DNA of 64,000 nucleotides, taken from positions 62,001 to 126,000 of the forward strand of contig NZ_LGED01000136.1 of assembly GCF_001280085.1 (NCBI RefSeq). Reading direction: 5' to 3'. Both the position numbers and the translations under genes were made by a program. The notes beneath the pieces were generated by a model. The model made no database searches, was not told where the DNA came from, and was given only the letters and a program-made list of their open reading frames with translations. The DNA is from Saccharothrix sp. NRRL B-16348 (GTDB taxonomy: Bacteria; Actinomycetota; Actinomycetes; Mycobacteriales; Pseudonocardiaceae). Shown here in pieces: positions 1-8,311 of the stretch (the stretch's first letter is position 1; the number at the start of each line of letters is the position of its first letter).

Positions 1-1230
1 CTGCCCGAACTCTGGCACACGCACCCAGTCGCCCGGCAGCAGCTCCTTCCACAGCAGGTCTTGGATGTTCGGCACCAACTCTAAGGCGACGATGCCGGTG
101 TAGCGGCGGCGCAGCGCCTCGATGCGGTCGGTCAGCTCCTCGACGGTCTCGGCATGCACCACCCACCGCGGGTGCGAGGTAGCCAGCACGTCGATGCGCC
201 GCCGCACTTCCCGGTCGCGTTCGGCGAGCGCGAGTTCGGCCTCGTCGACCTCCTCCGGCGGTGCGGTGCCCGCCTCACCGGCCTCCAGCGACTGCGACCT
301 GGTCCACTTGCGGCCAGTGCGCAGCAGCGCCAGCGATCCGGTGCGGCCATGGTTGACCCCGCGCACCGAGGCTTCCACGTCAGTCAGCTCGGTCAACAGC
401 GCCAGCCACTCCCCGCCGGGGATCTCCAGCTCGTCGGCCGGGAAGCCGTTGACCGCGGGCACCAGCACCGCAACGTGCCGGGTGGCGCCGGTGGCGGCGT
501 CCCTCGTGGTCACGTAGCCGCCGTCGGGGCTGGGGACGACCTCGCCGTGCATCAGCGACACCAGCCGCGCGCCGGACAGCTCGCCGTCGTCGACCGGGGC
601 GAGGTCGGCGGTGCGGCGAAGCTCACGGGCATAGGCCCAGGCGATCGTCACGGCCGACGCCGGGACACCGCGAAGAGGGCTGTCGCGCACTTGGCCGAAC
701 CACCGCTTCACGGCGGGCCGCAGTTCCTCGACGCGGTCGTGGGCGTCGCGCAGCATCCCGGCCCGGGAGCGCAGCTGGGCGGCGACCGTTCGTCGACGTC
801 GTTCCCAGGGCGAGGCGGTGTCACGGGTCGGCCAGCGGACGCCGAGCAGCACGATGCGGCGGCGGAAGTGCCCCACGTCGCTGTTGCGGGCGATGCGGTG
901 TGCGCCCAGCTCGATGTAGTAGTCCGCACCCGGCGCGCGGACCCCGGAAGCGGACTTCCAGCTTTCGCGGTAGTCCTCGTCGGAGTAGCGCGTCCACATG
1001 ATCTTGAGGTGGTAGTCGGCATCGACCGGCAGCAGCGTGTGCATCGCGGCGGCCGTGGCCCAGGTCGCGGCCTCCAGCTCGCCGTCCTCCATCAGTTCCG
1101 TGGAGCCGTCGGGGATCTGCGCCCAGGTCCACACCGCGTCGTCGGTGACCTCGATGCCGTCCAGGATCAGCAGTGGCGCGGCGGGCGGGTCGGCGATGCG
1201 GCGTGCCGCATGTGGTGTTCTACGCGTCAT
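1..1230 (-). CDS. VirB4-like conjugation ATPase, N-terminal part (runs off window)
   Basis: The frame is open from an ATG at 1230 to the left edge (410 codons), so the C-terminus is missing. The visible part matches in character the N-terminal, non-catalytic region of ATP-binding proteins in actinomycete integrative elements (for example HLKIMWTRYSDEDYRESW and PLLILDGIEVTDDAVW). The Walker motifs would lie beyond position 1. Its ATG overlaps the stop of the upstream gene (ATGA at 1227-1230), so it is translationally coupled to the tcp-like operon. Inferred role: motor ATPase of a type IV secretion channel for DNA transfer. The family call rests on remembered homologues and operon position. 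Confidence 0.75.
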   Translation of the reverse strand, partial: MTRRTPHAARRIADPPAAPLLILDGIEVTDDAVWTWAQIPDGSTELMEDGELEAATWATAAAMHTLLPVDADYHLKIMWTRYSDEDYRESWKSASGVRAPGADYYIELGAHRIARNSDVGHFRRRIVLLGVRWPTRDTASPWERRRRTVAAQLRSRAGMLRDAHDRVEELRPAVKRWFGQVRDSPLRGVPASAVTIAWAYARELRRTADLAPVDDGELSGARLVSLMHGEVVPSPDGGYVTTRDAATGATRHVAVLVPAVNGFPADELEIPGGEWLALLTELTDVEASVRGVNHGRTGSLALLRTGRKWTRSQSLEAGEAGTAPPEEVDEAELALAERDREVRRRIDVLATSHPRWVVHAETVEELTDRIEALRRRYTGIVALELVPNIQDLLWKELLPGDWVRVPEFGQ

Positions 1231-1649
1231 GCTGCGCCACCATCCTTTCCGGACTCGGGTGTCGAGGTGACGAGGCGGGTGGTGACCAGCAGTCGAATCG
1301 GATGGGACCGGTGGCCGGTGATGTCCAGCAGCGGGTTGCCGATCACCGCCCTGCGAGGCTGCATCCGGAACTGCGCCCAGTCCCGCCAGGCGGCGAGCAT
1401 CATCCGGCCGGTGTCGTCGCGCCGCGTGCCGTAGAGCACGAACACCACCGGCGGAACGAGAAACACCAGTGGCGACAGGCGGTGCAGGATCGGCATGCCC
1501 AGCACAAGAAGTACCGACCACCACAGCCCGACGCTGACCGTCCCGATCAGCAGGATCCGCCGCTCCACGCCCCGTCCCAGGGAGCGGCCGAACAGCTCGT
1601 ACTGGCGGGTTTGGAGTCTCAAGTGGATGGTGTCGGTGGGCAGCCTCAT
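1227..1649 (-). CDS. TcpE/PrgI-like conjugal transfer membrane protein
   Basis: 140 residues starting MRLPTDTIHLRLQ. A basic N-terminus is followed by two adjacent hydrophobic segments at about residues 33-75, then a cytoplasmic tail. Size, opening sequence and topology fit the PrgI/TcpE-type membrane component encoded just before the VirB4-like ATPase in Gram-positive conjugation operons. The start at 1649 is chosen because it gives a 4-nt overlap with the preceding stop; a longer frame to 1730 would run through the upstream gene. The stop overlaps the ATPase start. Likely an inner channel subunit that partners the ATPase. Confidence 0.65.
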   Translation of the reverse strand: MRLPTDTIHLRLQTRQYELFGRSLGRGVERRILLIGTVSVGLWWSVLLVLGMPILHRLSPLVFLVPPVVFVLYGTRRDDTGRMMLAAWRDWAQFRMQPRRAVIGNPLLDITGHRSHPIRLLVTTRLVTSTPESGKDGGAA

Positions 1650-1933
1650 GTCGTGCCCCCGAACACCGACTGGATGACTCCCTTGAGGATGTTCTCGGCG
1701 GTGTCCGGGAAGAAGATGAACACCCCGCACGCCATGGCGCCCAGGATCTGCGCCATCATCCTGCCCGGCTTGTCCTCCATGTAGGACCAGAAGGCCCGCA
1801 CGCCCAGCACGATCATCAGCAGCACACCCAGCAACGTGAAGATCGCCTGCTTGATGCCGTCCAGGTTCACCTGTTGCAACGGTTGCGTCTGTGCCAGCTC
1901 CAGTGTTCTCACAATGGTCATCGCGGTGTTCAT
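1646..1933 (-). CDS. Small two-helix conjugation membrane protein (TcpD/VirB2-like position)
   Basis: 95 residues beginning MNTAMTIVRTLEL. Two hydrophobic stretches (about residues 30-48 and 62-78) flank a short polar loop (YMEDKPGRM). No enzymatic motif is present. In TcpC-type operons a small membrane protein of this size lies between TcpC and the TcpE-like gene, so a channel-subunit role is inferred from position. The start at 1933 overlaps the tcpC-like stop (TGATG) and the stop overlaps the next start, so it is the second gene of a four-gene coupled operon. Confidence 0.6.
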   Translation of the reverse strand: MNTAMTIVRTLELAQTQPLQQVNLDGIKQAIFTLLGVLLMIVLGVRAFWSYMEDKPGRMMAQILGAMACGVFIFFPDTAENILKGVIQSVFGGTT

Positions 1934-3279
1934 CACGGTGCTTTCCCGGTGTCGATGTCGATGCCCGCCAACAGCCAGCGGTCGTCCTGGCGGTGCAGGC
2001 TCAAGCGGTAGGTGCAGGTCAACTGCCCGGCGTTCTCGGCCACGCGCCACACCACCGTCGCCACACCCATACGCTGGTCGGGCGGTGCACCCGGCGATGC
2101 CTGCATGCCACGCCACTGCCGCAGCTCGACCAGCGTCGCCGCACCCTCGAGCGAGGCGATCCGTGCGCGCGAGGCACGGACGAAGTCCAGGTCGCCGGTG
2201 GCGAAGGCGTCCATGAAGCTCTGCACGGCCGCGCGGGTGTCGCGGGTGAACCGATCGTCGGACACCGCCTGCCCTGGGGGTGTGGAATCGGGAGCCGCGG
2301 TGCCGGGCTCACCGACCAGAGCCGGAGGCGCAGTCAACAGCAGGCGGCCGTCGTGCTCCGCGAGGGGCACCGCAACGACCAACCAACGCGCCGGATAAGC
2401 CCGCCAACCCGGAAGGTCCGTCGGTGCGGGCTCCGCAGCCGGGATACCGGAGCCGGCGGTGGGCGAGGAAGAACCGGACTGCTCGGAGGGTGATTGCGTC
2501 GGTGCCTGTTCCGACGACTCCGGGTCCTCGTCCGGGGCGTACGGCACAACCCGTGCCCGCACGGTCACCACGGCCTGCTCGTCCCCTTGCCTTACACGGC
2601 CGAGCACAGTAGCGCTGTCGGCGGACTGACGCCCGTGTCCGTCCCAGCCGTCGACCTCCCGCCCCGGCAACGCCCACCGTCGCAGCACCTGCTCGCGACG
2701 CCCCCGTTCCCAGGCATCCCACGACAGGTAGTCCACCGCCACACCCTCGGCGACCCCATCGAGCACCTCATCGGCAACACCGGAAGTCGACGTCGACGGA
2801 CGCAGCCACTCCGCCACGGTGACGGTCACATCGACCGCGCCCAGGACCGTCAGCACCGTGAGCGCGGCCAGCACGACCAGTCGCCGCGCCCGCGTCCGCC
2901 ACGGTTCGCGGACACCGTCGACCACGTCGAAGGCGGTCTGCCGCTGCGAGGACGTGCGTCGTGCCGGCACGGCGTCGGCCGGCGGCGTCGGGGACGGCCC
3001 TGACGACGGTGGCACCCACTGTGGAGCGACACCGGGCACTGGCACTGGCCCGGTTGGTGCGGGGCGGCCGGGTGTCGTGGCCGTCCATGAGGGCTGCCGG
3101 TGTCGAGCGTCCACCGGCGGTGCCATTCGTCCGGTGACCGCACGTCCTGACCTGTCGTCGGCGGCGACCGCCGTGCCGTCCGCCCGAGTGGACTTCCCGA
3201 TGCGTTTCGCGTTCCAGCGGACGCGGACAGCGTGGTGATTCTTCCCTGCCATCAACCACCACAGCAGATCACCGGCCAT
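1933..3279 (-). CDS. TcpC-like conjugal transfer protein
   Basis: 448 residues. A basic, Pro-rich cytoplasmic region (1-140) with an RVRWN motif near the start is followed by one transmembrane helix (LVVLAALTVLTVLGAVDV, about 145-165) and a long extracellular part with two compact domains separated by a Ser/Glu/Pro linker. This is the layout of TcpC family proteins, which brace the Gram-positive conjugation channel. GGAGGGCGGATC directly precedes the ATG at 3279. A second ATG at 3252 (MAGKNHHAVRV) is possible but has a weaker ribosome site. It heads the four-gene transfer operon, downstream of two palindromes that may be operators. Confidence 0.75.
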   Translation of the reverse strand: MAGDLLWWLMAGKNHHAVRVRWNAKRIGKSTRADGTAVAADDRSGRAVTGRMAPPVDARHRQPSWTATTPGRPAPTGPVPVPGVAPQWVPPSSGPSPTPPADAVPARRTSSQRQTAFDVVDGVREPWRTRARRLVVLAALTVLTVLGAVDVTVTVAEWLRPSTSTSGVADEVLDGVAEGVAVDYLSWDAWERGRREQVLRRWALPGREVDGWDGHGRQSADSATVLGRVRQGDEQAVVTVRARVVPYAPDEDPESSEQAPTQSPSEQSGSSSPTAGSGIPAAEPAPTDLPGWRAYPARWLVVAVPLAEHDGRLLLTAPPALVGEPGTAAPDSTPPGQAVSDDRFTRDTRAAVQSFMDAFATGDLDFVRASRARIASLEGAATLVELRQWRGMQASPGAPPDQRMGVATVVWRVAENAGQLTCTYRLSLHRQDDRWLLAGIDIDTGKAP

Positions 3280-3421
3280 GATCCGCCCTCCGGGCGGCCG
3301 GCAGCCTCGTGATGAAAGCGCACATGAAACCCCCTGTGAACATCGCGGCGCTACTACGCCAGAATCCTGGATGCGCGGCGCGATACAGGCACCATAACTC
3401 CACACCCGCTCGTGAAAAGAG

Positions 3422-3443
3422 TTTTTCCCGTAGATCGGGAAAA
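3422..3443. promoter_or_regulatory. Inverted repeat in the transfer-operon leader
   Basis: TTTTCCCG-TAGAT-CGGGAAAA, perfect 8-bp arms, lies 144 bases or more upstream of the tcpC-like start in a non-coding stretch (3280-3735) that is visibly less GC-rich than its surroundings. The arms suggest a dimeric repressor site or a hairpin. No regulator can be assigned. Confidence 0.4.
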
Positions 3444-3617
3444 GGGTTGTCGCTGAATGAAAACCGCCTGACTCAACTCCGATGCGATGCGGAGGAGCCC
3501 GTGACGTGCCATGATGGAGCCGGTGCGCGGTCGGGTATGCGCACCGTCGGGGATACGGGCGGTTGATTGCTCGTCGAGCCGTGGGGGCGTAGACGGGTAA
3601 TCGACCGCTCGCGCTGG

Positions 3618-3636
3618 CGACACATTTCATGTGTCG
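3618..3636. promoter_or_regulatory. Perfect palindrome CGACACAT-TTC-ATGTGTCG
   Basis: The 8-bp arms are exact with a 3-base spacer. It sits in the gap between the wHTH gene and the transfer operon, next to a strong hairpin. Its size and symmetry fit a dimeric HTH operator. The neighbouring wHTH protein (3736-4035) is a plausible binder, by position only. Confidence 0.45.
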
Positions 3637-3641
3637 AAAGG

Positions 3642-3682
3642 CGGGGTGTGCGGGAACCGGCGGTCGGCTCCCGCACACCCCG
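3642..3682 (-). terminator. Strong hairpin after the wHTH gene
   Basis: Perfect 14-bp arms (CGGGGTGTGCGGGA and its complement) flank a 13-base loop, starting 54 bases past the wHTH stop. No T-tract follows, as is common in high-GC actinomycetes. It probably separates the cargo operon from the tcp-like operon. Confidence 0.6.
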
Positions 3683-3735
3683 TCCACTATGAGCGTGCGG
3701 CGGCGAAGTCGTCGAAGCAATCGCGTGGAAGCCGG

Positions 3736-4035
3736 TCAGTTCCTTCGGTCGAGCCGCTCGGATGTGGTGTGAGCGGTGATCGCGACCAGTCGTCCGCCGA
3801 TCCGGTATCGGCGGCCCACCCGTTCCACGGCGCCGCAGTCCTCCAGGGCGCGGACGAAACGGTGGACCGTGCTCAGCGGCAGGTCGCCGAGTTCGCTGAT
3901 CCGGGCCAAGGTCAACGGTGCGGGTTGGGGAGCGATGGCCTCCAGCACACGCAGGCAGCGCTCCAGGTAGGCGTCGCGACCACGAGTCGCGGGCGCGGAG
4001 GCGGGTCGCGCCGTCCCGGACGGGTCACCGGTCAT
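3736..4035 (-). CDS. Short IclR-type winged-helix DNA-binding protein
   Basis: 99 residues. Residues about 25-90 resemble the N-terminal wHTH of IclR regulators (RCLRVLEAIAPQ, LARISELGDLPLSTVHRFVR, RVGRRYRIGGRL). The C-terminal effector domain of IclR proteins (usually a further 170 residues) is absent, so this is a stand-alone wHTH. The ATG has GGAGCGCAGCG upstream, lying inside the end of the GP88-like gene; the two genes overlap by 11 bases and are probably co-transcribed. Inferred role: regulation of the mobile element, perhaps through the palindromes at 3422 and 3618. Confidence 0.7.
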   Translation of the reverse strand: MTGDPSGTARPASAPATRGRDAYLERCLRVLEAIAPQPAPLTLARISELGDLPLSTVHRFVRALEDCGAVERVGRRYRIGGRLVAITAHTTSERLDRRN

Positions 4036-4849
4036 CGCTGCGCTCCGCAGTCGGGTCGAGTTCCGGATGTGCAGGTAGCCGTGGCTGCGCGTCGGGTAGC
4101 CGGTGGGGTCGCGCCCCCAATCGGCCAGGGCTCGGTCGTTGTGCCGACCTCTGCGCCTGCCACTCCCGGAAGGTCCTCTCGCCGATGCGACGACGCAGGT
4201 GCGGGTGGTTGTTCTGGGTCATGCCGACCGGTGAGGGTCCGAGCACCGCCAGCAGGTCCGATGCGGTGTTGGAGTGATGGCCCGCGGTGGTGATCGCTTC
4301 CTCGCTGGGAAACACGTCGGCGACCCGGTCGCCCGGTTCGATGAGGTTGTCTTCCTTCCCTCCGTAGGAGTAGATCCACAGCCAGTTCGCAGGCGGGTCC
4401 GGCTCCACCAACCTCTTGAACCTGGCTACTTCCCTGGTATACGAGTAGAACGTCACATCTGGCGTGGCGCGGGCGATGTCCAGCCAGGCCGCCAAGTAGA
4501 GGTCGGAGAAGAAGTCGCCGGCATCGTGGACCCTGAGGTACTTGCCTCCGCGCAGGCGCGGTGCGGCGAGTTCCGCGAGCATGTCGTCCTTCCACTGTGG
4601 AAGGTCGTTCTTGATCCTGAGAAGGTTGCGCTGGTGCTTGGCCAGCACCTTCGGGAAGCGGAACGTGCCCGTGCGGGCGTAGCACACGGCCGCACAGACA
4701 CCGGCTGCCGGGCAGGTGACGTAAGGGGTTCCGTCGTCGAACCTGCCCGCCAGCGCCGGGATGGAGAAGGTGAAGATCCCGTGCGGCCGGAGGTAGGCGT
4801 TCTGGGTGATCATGCGTTCGGGCGTGCGCCTGGACCGGTCGACTGCCAC
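4025..4849 (-). CDS. GP88-like protein (phage/mobile-element family)
   Basis: 274 residues from a GTG with GAGGAG six bases upstream. The pattern MITQNAYLRPHGIFTFSIP, three close cysteines (CPAAGVCAAVCYARTG) and KYLRVHDAGDFFSD is characteristic of the gene product 88 family known from mycobacteriophage L5 and actinobacterial elements. The clustered cysteines suggest metal binding. Biochemical function is unknown. The final ~40 residues are Arg/Pro-rich and may be non-conserved. It lies between a GNAT gene and the wHTH gene, all leftward. Confidence 0.7.
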   Translation of the reverse strand: MAVDRSRRTPERMITQNAYLRPHGIFTFSIPALAGRFDDGTPYVTCPAAGVCAAVCYARTGTFRFPKVLAKHQRNLLRIKNDLPQWKDDMLAELAAPRLRGGKYLRVHDAGDFFSDLYLAAWLDIARATPDVTFYSYTREVARFKRLVEPDPPANWLWIYSYGGKEDNLIEPGDRVADVFPSEEAITTAGHHSNTASDLLAVLGPSPVGMTQNNHPHLRRRIGERTFREWQAQRSAQRPSPGRLGARPHRLPDAQPRLPAHPELDPTAERSDDR

Positions 4850-4859
4850 GACGTGCTCC

Positions 4860-5333
4860 TCATGCGGTCATGGGGGCGTGGGTGAACTCGACCTCGATCA
4901 CGCCCGCGTCGGGCGCGCCGAGACGCGCCGTCGGGGCGACGCGACGTAGCAGGGCAAGAGCTGCGGTGTTGGTGACGGGCACCTGCGCACGCACGGCCAA
5001 TCGCCCTGCGGTGTCGGCCAGCAACCGGCTCATCAGCGCCGTGCCGACCCCTCGGCGCTGCCAGGCATCCTCGACCAGGATCGCCAGCTCGCTGCCGTCG
5101 TCATCGTGCACCGCGGTGGCGACCCCGACGAGCAGATGACCATGCCACCCGGCCACGGTGGTCTGCCGGAACCGGTCGGGCAGCGACCGCAGGTAGAGGC
5201 GGGCGGCGTCCGGCGAACCTCCGCCGCACCGGTCCAGCACGGTGCGGTCGGAGCACCGGTCCAGCATCGCCTCGACGCTGCGCCCATCAGCAGCCAACAA
5301 CGGCGCTGTCACCAGGTGTGCGACGCGCATCAT
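4860..5333 (-). CDS. GNAT-family N-acetyltransferase
   Basis: 157 residues. The acetyl-CoA signature QRRGVGTALMSRL lies at about 92-104, preceded by the beta-strand segment SELAILVEDAW and followed by TNTAALALLRR, the usual GNAT C-terminal helix. Length fits a single GNAT fold. The substrate cannot be predicted. CGGAGCTGAGC precedes the ATG pair; a start three bases later is equally possible. The stop lies 11 bases from the GP88-like start, whose ribosome site it overlaps, implying co-transcription. Confidence 0.75.
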   Translation of the reverse strand: MMRVAHLVTAPLLAADGRSVEAMLDRCSDRTVLDRCGGGSPDAARLYLRSLPDRFRQTTVAGWHGHLLVGVATAVHDDDGSELAILVEDAWQRRGVGTALMSRLLADTAGRLAVRAQVPVTNTAALALLRRVAPTARLGAPDAGVIEVEFTHAPMTA

Positions 5334-5355
5334 GCTCAGCTCCGGTGGAGGGTGG

Positions 5356-6018
5356 TCATGGCCGCGACGTCCACGGGGCAGCCTGGATGTACTGCGGCAC
5401 CGCGGTGGGCGCCCGCCGCAGCAGCGGCCACCAGTAGGTCGTCTCGGTCACCACAGCGACAGGGCGTCCCGCCACGAGCAGACGTGCCTGCGAGTACAAC
5501 GCCGGGGCATCGGCGTGCGGCGGTCCATCGACACGGACGGCGAACTGGGTGGCACGCTGCACCGCCGCGCCGAGCAGCTCGCCCAACGGGACGCTGCCCT
5601 GCCGCAGCAAGGCTTGCCCGTCGATGTCCAGGCCCAGCGCCGGCTCGTACACCAGCGCCGTCACCGCAGCCAGACGCACGGCAGCATCACCCGTGGCGGG
5701 CACCAGAAAGCCGTCGCGCACGGTGACGCGAGTTCCGAGCGCGACATCGAGCAGCTTGGCCTCCAGCGGGTTCACCTCACGACGCGTGTCGGGCACACGT
5801 GCTGTCCTGCGCACGGTGAAGCCGGTCCACCAGGACAAGGCCGCGGTGTAGGTGGGAGCTGTGTTGATCAAACGCTTGAGCCGCACAGCGCGGTCTTCCA
5901 GATCGCGCCCCGGGTCCTCGCCACCGGTCCCGGGAACGTCAGCGGCCGTTCCCTCGGTGTCGAACGTGGTGGCGTCGTGACCGGTACTGACGCGCGTGTC
6001 GATGTCGACGAGAGACAC
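5356..6018 (-). CDS. Chorismate-lyase/UTRA-like fold protein
   Basis: 220 residues from a GTG with AGGAGG seven bases upstream. The C-terminal half contains GSVPLGELLG and then YSQARLLVAGRPVAVVTET, which resembles the chorismate pyruvate-lyase/UTRA fold (PLG.LL, then a strand reading Y.aRL.v.GrPva.vtE). No DNA-binding domain is attached, so it is not a GntR-type regulator. It may bind a small ligand or be a diverged lyase. The similarity was judged by eye. Confidence 0.45.
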   Translation of the reverse strand: MSLVDIDTRVSTGHDATTFDTEGTAADVPGTGGEDPGRDLEDRAVRLKRLINTAPTYTAALSWWTGFTVRRTARVPDTRREVNPLEAKLLDVALGTRVTVRDGFLVPATGDAAVRLAAVTALVYEPALGLDIDGQALLRQGSVPLGELLGAAVQRATQFAVRVDGPPHADAPALYSQARLLVAGRPVAVVTETTYWWPLLRRAPTAVPQYIQAAPWTSRP

Positions 6019-6056
6019 GGTGTTCCTCCTGCCTGAAGTTCGGCATCGGTGGGAAC

Positions 6057-6091
6057 GCGGCCCGCCCTCCTGGGAAGAGAGGGCGGACCGC
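6057..6091 (-). terminator. GC-rich hairpin between 6115 gene and 6018 gene
   Basis: Arms GCGGCCCGCCCTC and GAGGGCGGACCGC pair with one G-T wobble around a 9-base loop. It lies just past the stop of the secreted Thr/Pro-rich protein and before the next gene start, so it likely terminates or attenuates leftward transcription. Confidence 0.5.
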
Positions 6092-6114
6092 GCGCTGAAG
6101 ATCAGGCACTCGGT

Positions 6115-6477
6115 TCACCCGGTGACTGGGTGCCGGGCGACGACGACCGACGGTGCGGGCGCCGGGACGACGACCGCGCTGGTCGTCGTCGAGCCGACCG
6201 GAGGGCTGGTGGGGCTCGGTGCCGACGACGATGAGGTATCCGTCGGGCGGGACGTCGTGATGGTCGGCCTGGGCTTGGGCGTGGTACGCGTCGGCTTCGG
6301 CGACGTCGTCGTCGGATTGACGGTGGTCGTGGGCTTGGTCGTCGTTGTCGACGGTGGGACGCTGATCCCTGCCGCCTGGGCCGACGCGCCGGTCGTGGTC
6401 AACAGGGTTGCTGTACCTGCGATGAGCGCACCGGCGGCCATCCCGGCCAAGGCGATGCGAACAGACCCCTGGGTCAT
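6115..6477 (-). CDS. Secreted Thr/Pro/Ser-rich protein
   Basis: 120 residues. It has a signal peptide with a hydrophobic core at about 8-30 (IALAGMAAGALIAGTATLL) ending in an ASA-QA type cleavage site. The rest is almost entirely Thr, Pro, Ser and Lys (TTTTKPTTTVNPTT and similar) with no folded domain. Such tracts act as wall-spanning spacers or glycosylated stalks. AAGGAG lies six bases before the ATG. It may belong to a cell-envelope set with the neighbouring L,D-transpeptidase gene. Confidence 0.6.
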   Translation of the reverse strand: MTQGSVRIALAGMAAGALIAGTATLLTTTGASAQAAGISVPPSTTTTKPTTTVNPTTTSPKPTRTTPKPRPTITTSRPTDTSSSSAPSPTSPPVGSTTTSAVVVPAPAPSVVVARHPVTG

Positions 6478-6528
6478 CGAATCTCCTTACAAGTAAACGG
6501 TTTCAGGCTGGCGGCGGCGTTCTGCCGG

Positions 6529-7463
6529 CTACCTGATCAACACGGTCGTGCCCGCAGGAATGGGGCTTCCACCGTGAGATGTGGTTAGGGTGTGCAGTGC
6601 GTCGGCGGGAACCCGGATGCAGCCGTCAGAGCTGGCGACGCCGAAGACGGCCGGATCGGGCCAGCCGTGCACGCCGATGGTTCCGGGTCCTCCGCCGTAG
6701 GTGGTGTAGGTGTCGGAGTGCGCGCCAAGCGCCAGGAGCACCGGGGCGTAGGTGGCGGTGGGGTCACGGATCGCGGCGATCACGAACGTGCGCCCTTGGG
6801 GTGCGGCCGAGTTCGCGGCACCGATGCCCACCGGCCGACCTCGCGACCGTACTGGTGCAACGTCAGCGAGTAGTGCGCCCGGTCGACGGTGACCAGGTAC
6901 GGCGTCACGGCGAGCGTGATACCGGACCCCAGGTGCAGCCAGGCCACGCTGTTGTTGGGCCTCGACGGCAGAGCGACCATGACCCAGTCCGTTCGTCGCT
7001 CCAGGACCGGCAGCCAGGTGTCGACCTGGGCACGCGCCGGTTCGATGCCGATGGGCTGGGCGCTGGGTACCGCGGCGACTGGGTCACCACCCGGCGTCGT
7101 GTACGCCGCCACCGTGCGCGTGGGGTGTGCGACCGTGCCGTCCGGAATCTGCCTGGGTTCCGGGTCGCGCGGCGCATCAGGGATCTCGGTGAACGTGTCG
7201 GCCTGCGGAAGCAGAGCGAGCTGCTCGTCGGACATCGGTCGGGGTTGGGACGAAACCGGTCGATCGGACGTTGCGTCGGCGACTGGTTCCGCTTGGCGGC
7301 CCGCCGAGGAACCGGGGCTGGGCTGCCCCTGGCCCCGGTCCTCGGCGGACGTGAAAGCGAGTAGGGCCACGGTCAAGGCGGACAATGCGAGCCCGCTGAC
7401 GACGACTCCCCGGACGCGGCGAATAGCCGTGTCTTCGGACTCCTTCGTCGTGTCGTGGCCCAC
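6529..7463 (-). pseudogene. L,D-transpeptidase (YkuD domain), frameshifted
   Basis: Frame 1 starts at GTG 7463 (GAGGAGG eight bases upstream). It has an N-terminal membrane anchor (VVVSGLALSALTVALLAF), a low-complexity linker and the opening of a YkuD domain (LVTVDRAHYSLTLHQYGREVGRW). Frame 2 continues from about 6831 with VGIGAANSAAPQGRT, IGVHGWPDP and the catalytic SSDGCIRVP. The halves join with a net loss of one base near 6830; loss of a 7-bp repeat CCGGTGG would also fit. Role if intact: periplasmic 3-3 cross-linking of peptidoglycan. As written it is broken; a sequencing indel or programmed shift cannot be excluded. Confidence 0.75.
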
Positions 7464-7583
7464 GGCGATCACCTCCTCGGTACCAAGTGGCTGGTTCACA
7501 AGTGCGCGGTGCGCCGGACGTCCCCGACGACGGCGGTGCACGCGCTTCTTGTCATCTCTGTGCGAAGGGCGAGAGGGAGCCGC

Positions 7584-8060
7584 TCACCAGCAGCGCTCGA
7601 TGCACCAGGCGTTGGTGATCATCCCGGCGCCCTGGAGCTGCGAGTGGGTGCTCAGGTTGGTGACGTAGCGGCCGACCCAGATGTCGCGGGTGCTCCAGCC
7701 GTACCAGAAGCTGACCCTGATCTTGATGCTCGGCGAGGAACCGCAGTGGTTGTACTTGGCGTAGTGGTGGTCGCTCCTGTCGACGAAGAAGCCGCACGAC
7801 GCCGCGGCCGACACATCCTGGGCGCTCACCCCGCCACCGCCCTGGGTGCCGTTCTGGATCTGCGACCCGGGGTTGGTGTTGGGAGCGCGGAAGGTGCTGG
7901 GTTGCGTCTGGATCTGGGACTGGCCGCTGTTCGCGCCGGTTGGTCCGTAAGGGCCGCCCATGGCGATCTGCGCGGAGGCGCTTCCCGCGGTGACGGCCAG
8001 CGACAGTCCGAGCGCGAGGCCGAGCACGCCGAGCAGGCGCAGGATGAACGTGCGTGTCAT
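7584..8060 (-). CDS. Small secreted cysteine-containing protein (DUF6355-like)
   Basis: 158 residues. The signal peptide MTRTFILRLLGVLGLALGL has cleavage expected after SASA. A Gly/Gln/Thr spacer is followed by a C-terminal domain with CGFFVDRSDHHYAKYNHCG, NAWCIERCW and four cysteines likely forming disulfides. The CGF...YNHCG pattern resembles DUF6355 proteins of actinomycetes; this is from memory and should be treated as tentative. AAGGA lies shortly before the ATG. The function is unknown. Confidence 0.55.
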   Translation of the reverse strand: MTRTFILRLLGVLGLALGLSLAVTAGSASAQIAMGGPYGPTGANSGQSQIQTQPSTFRAPNTNPGSQIQNGTQGGGGVSAQDVSAAASCGFFVDRSDHHYAKYNHCGSSPSIKIRVSFWYGWSTRDIWVGRYVTNLSTHSQLQGAGMITNAWCIERCW

Positions 8061-8087
8061 CGGATTCCTTTGCTTCCGGTGGGGAAG

Positions 8088-8151
8088 GTGTGCCGCGCCG
8101 CTCGCCGCGCTCCCAGGGGGGGATGTGGGTCTGAGCGGCGGCGCGGCACAC
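8088..8151 (-). terminator. Long GC hairpin upstream of the 8060 gene
   Basis: GTGTGCCGCGCCGCTC (8088-8103) pairs with the arm at 8133-8151 apart from a three-base bulge. It lies between the lipoprotein gene and the secreted-protein gene, so it could end the upstream transcript or act as an attenuator. Confidence 0.5.
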
Positions 8152-8311
8152 CCCGCCGGTCGGGAATGACCGGCAGTTTGGTGCTCACCCGCCATCCGGC
8201 GGTGAGGCTCCGGCCCGCGGTCGGGCCGGTGGTCTGTGGTTGTCACGGAGCGGGGAGCTGGGTGAGCGCGAGCCGGCACTCCGCGGTGTGCAGTTGTTGC
8301 CGCCCAGTGGG

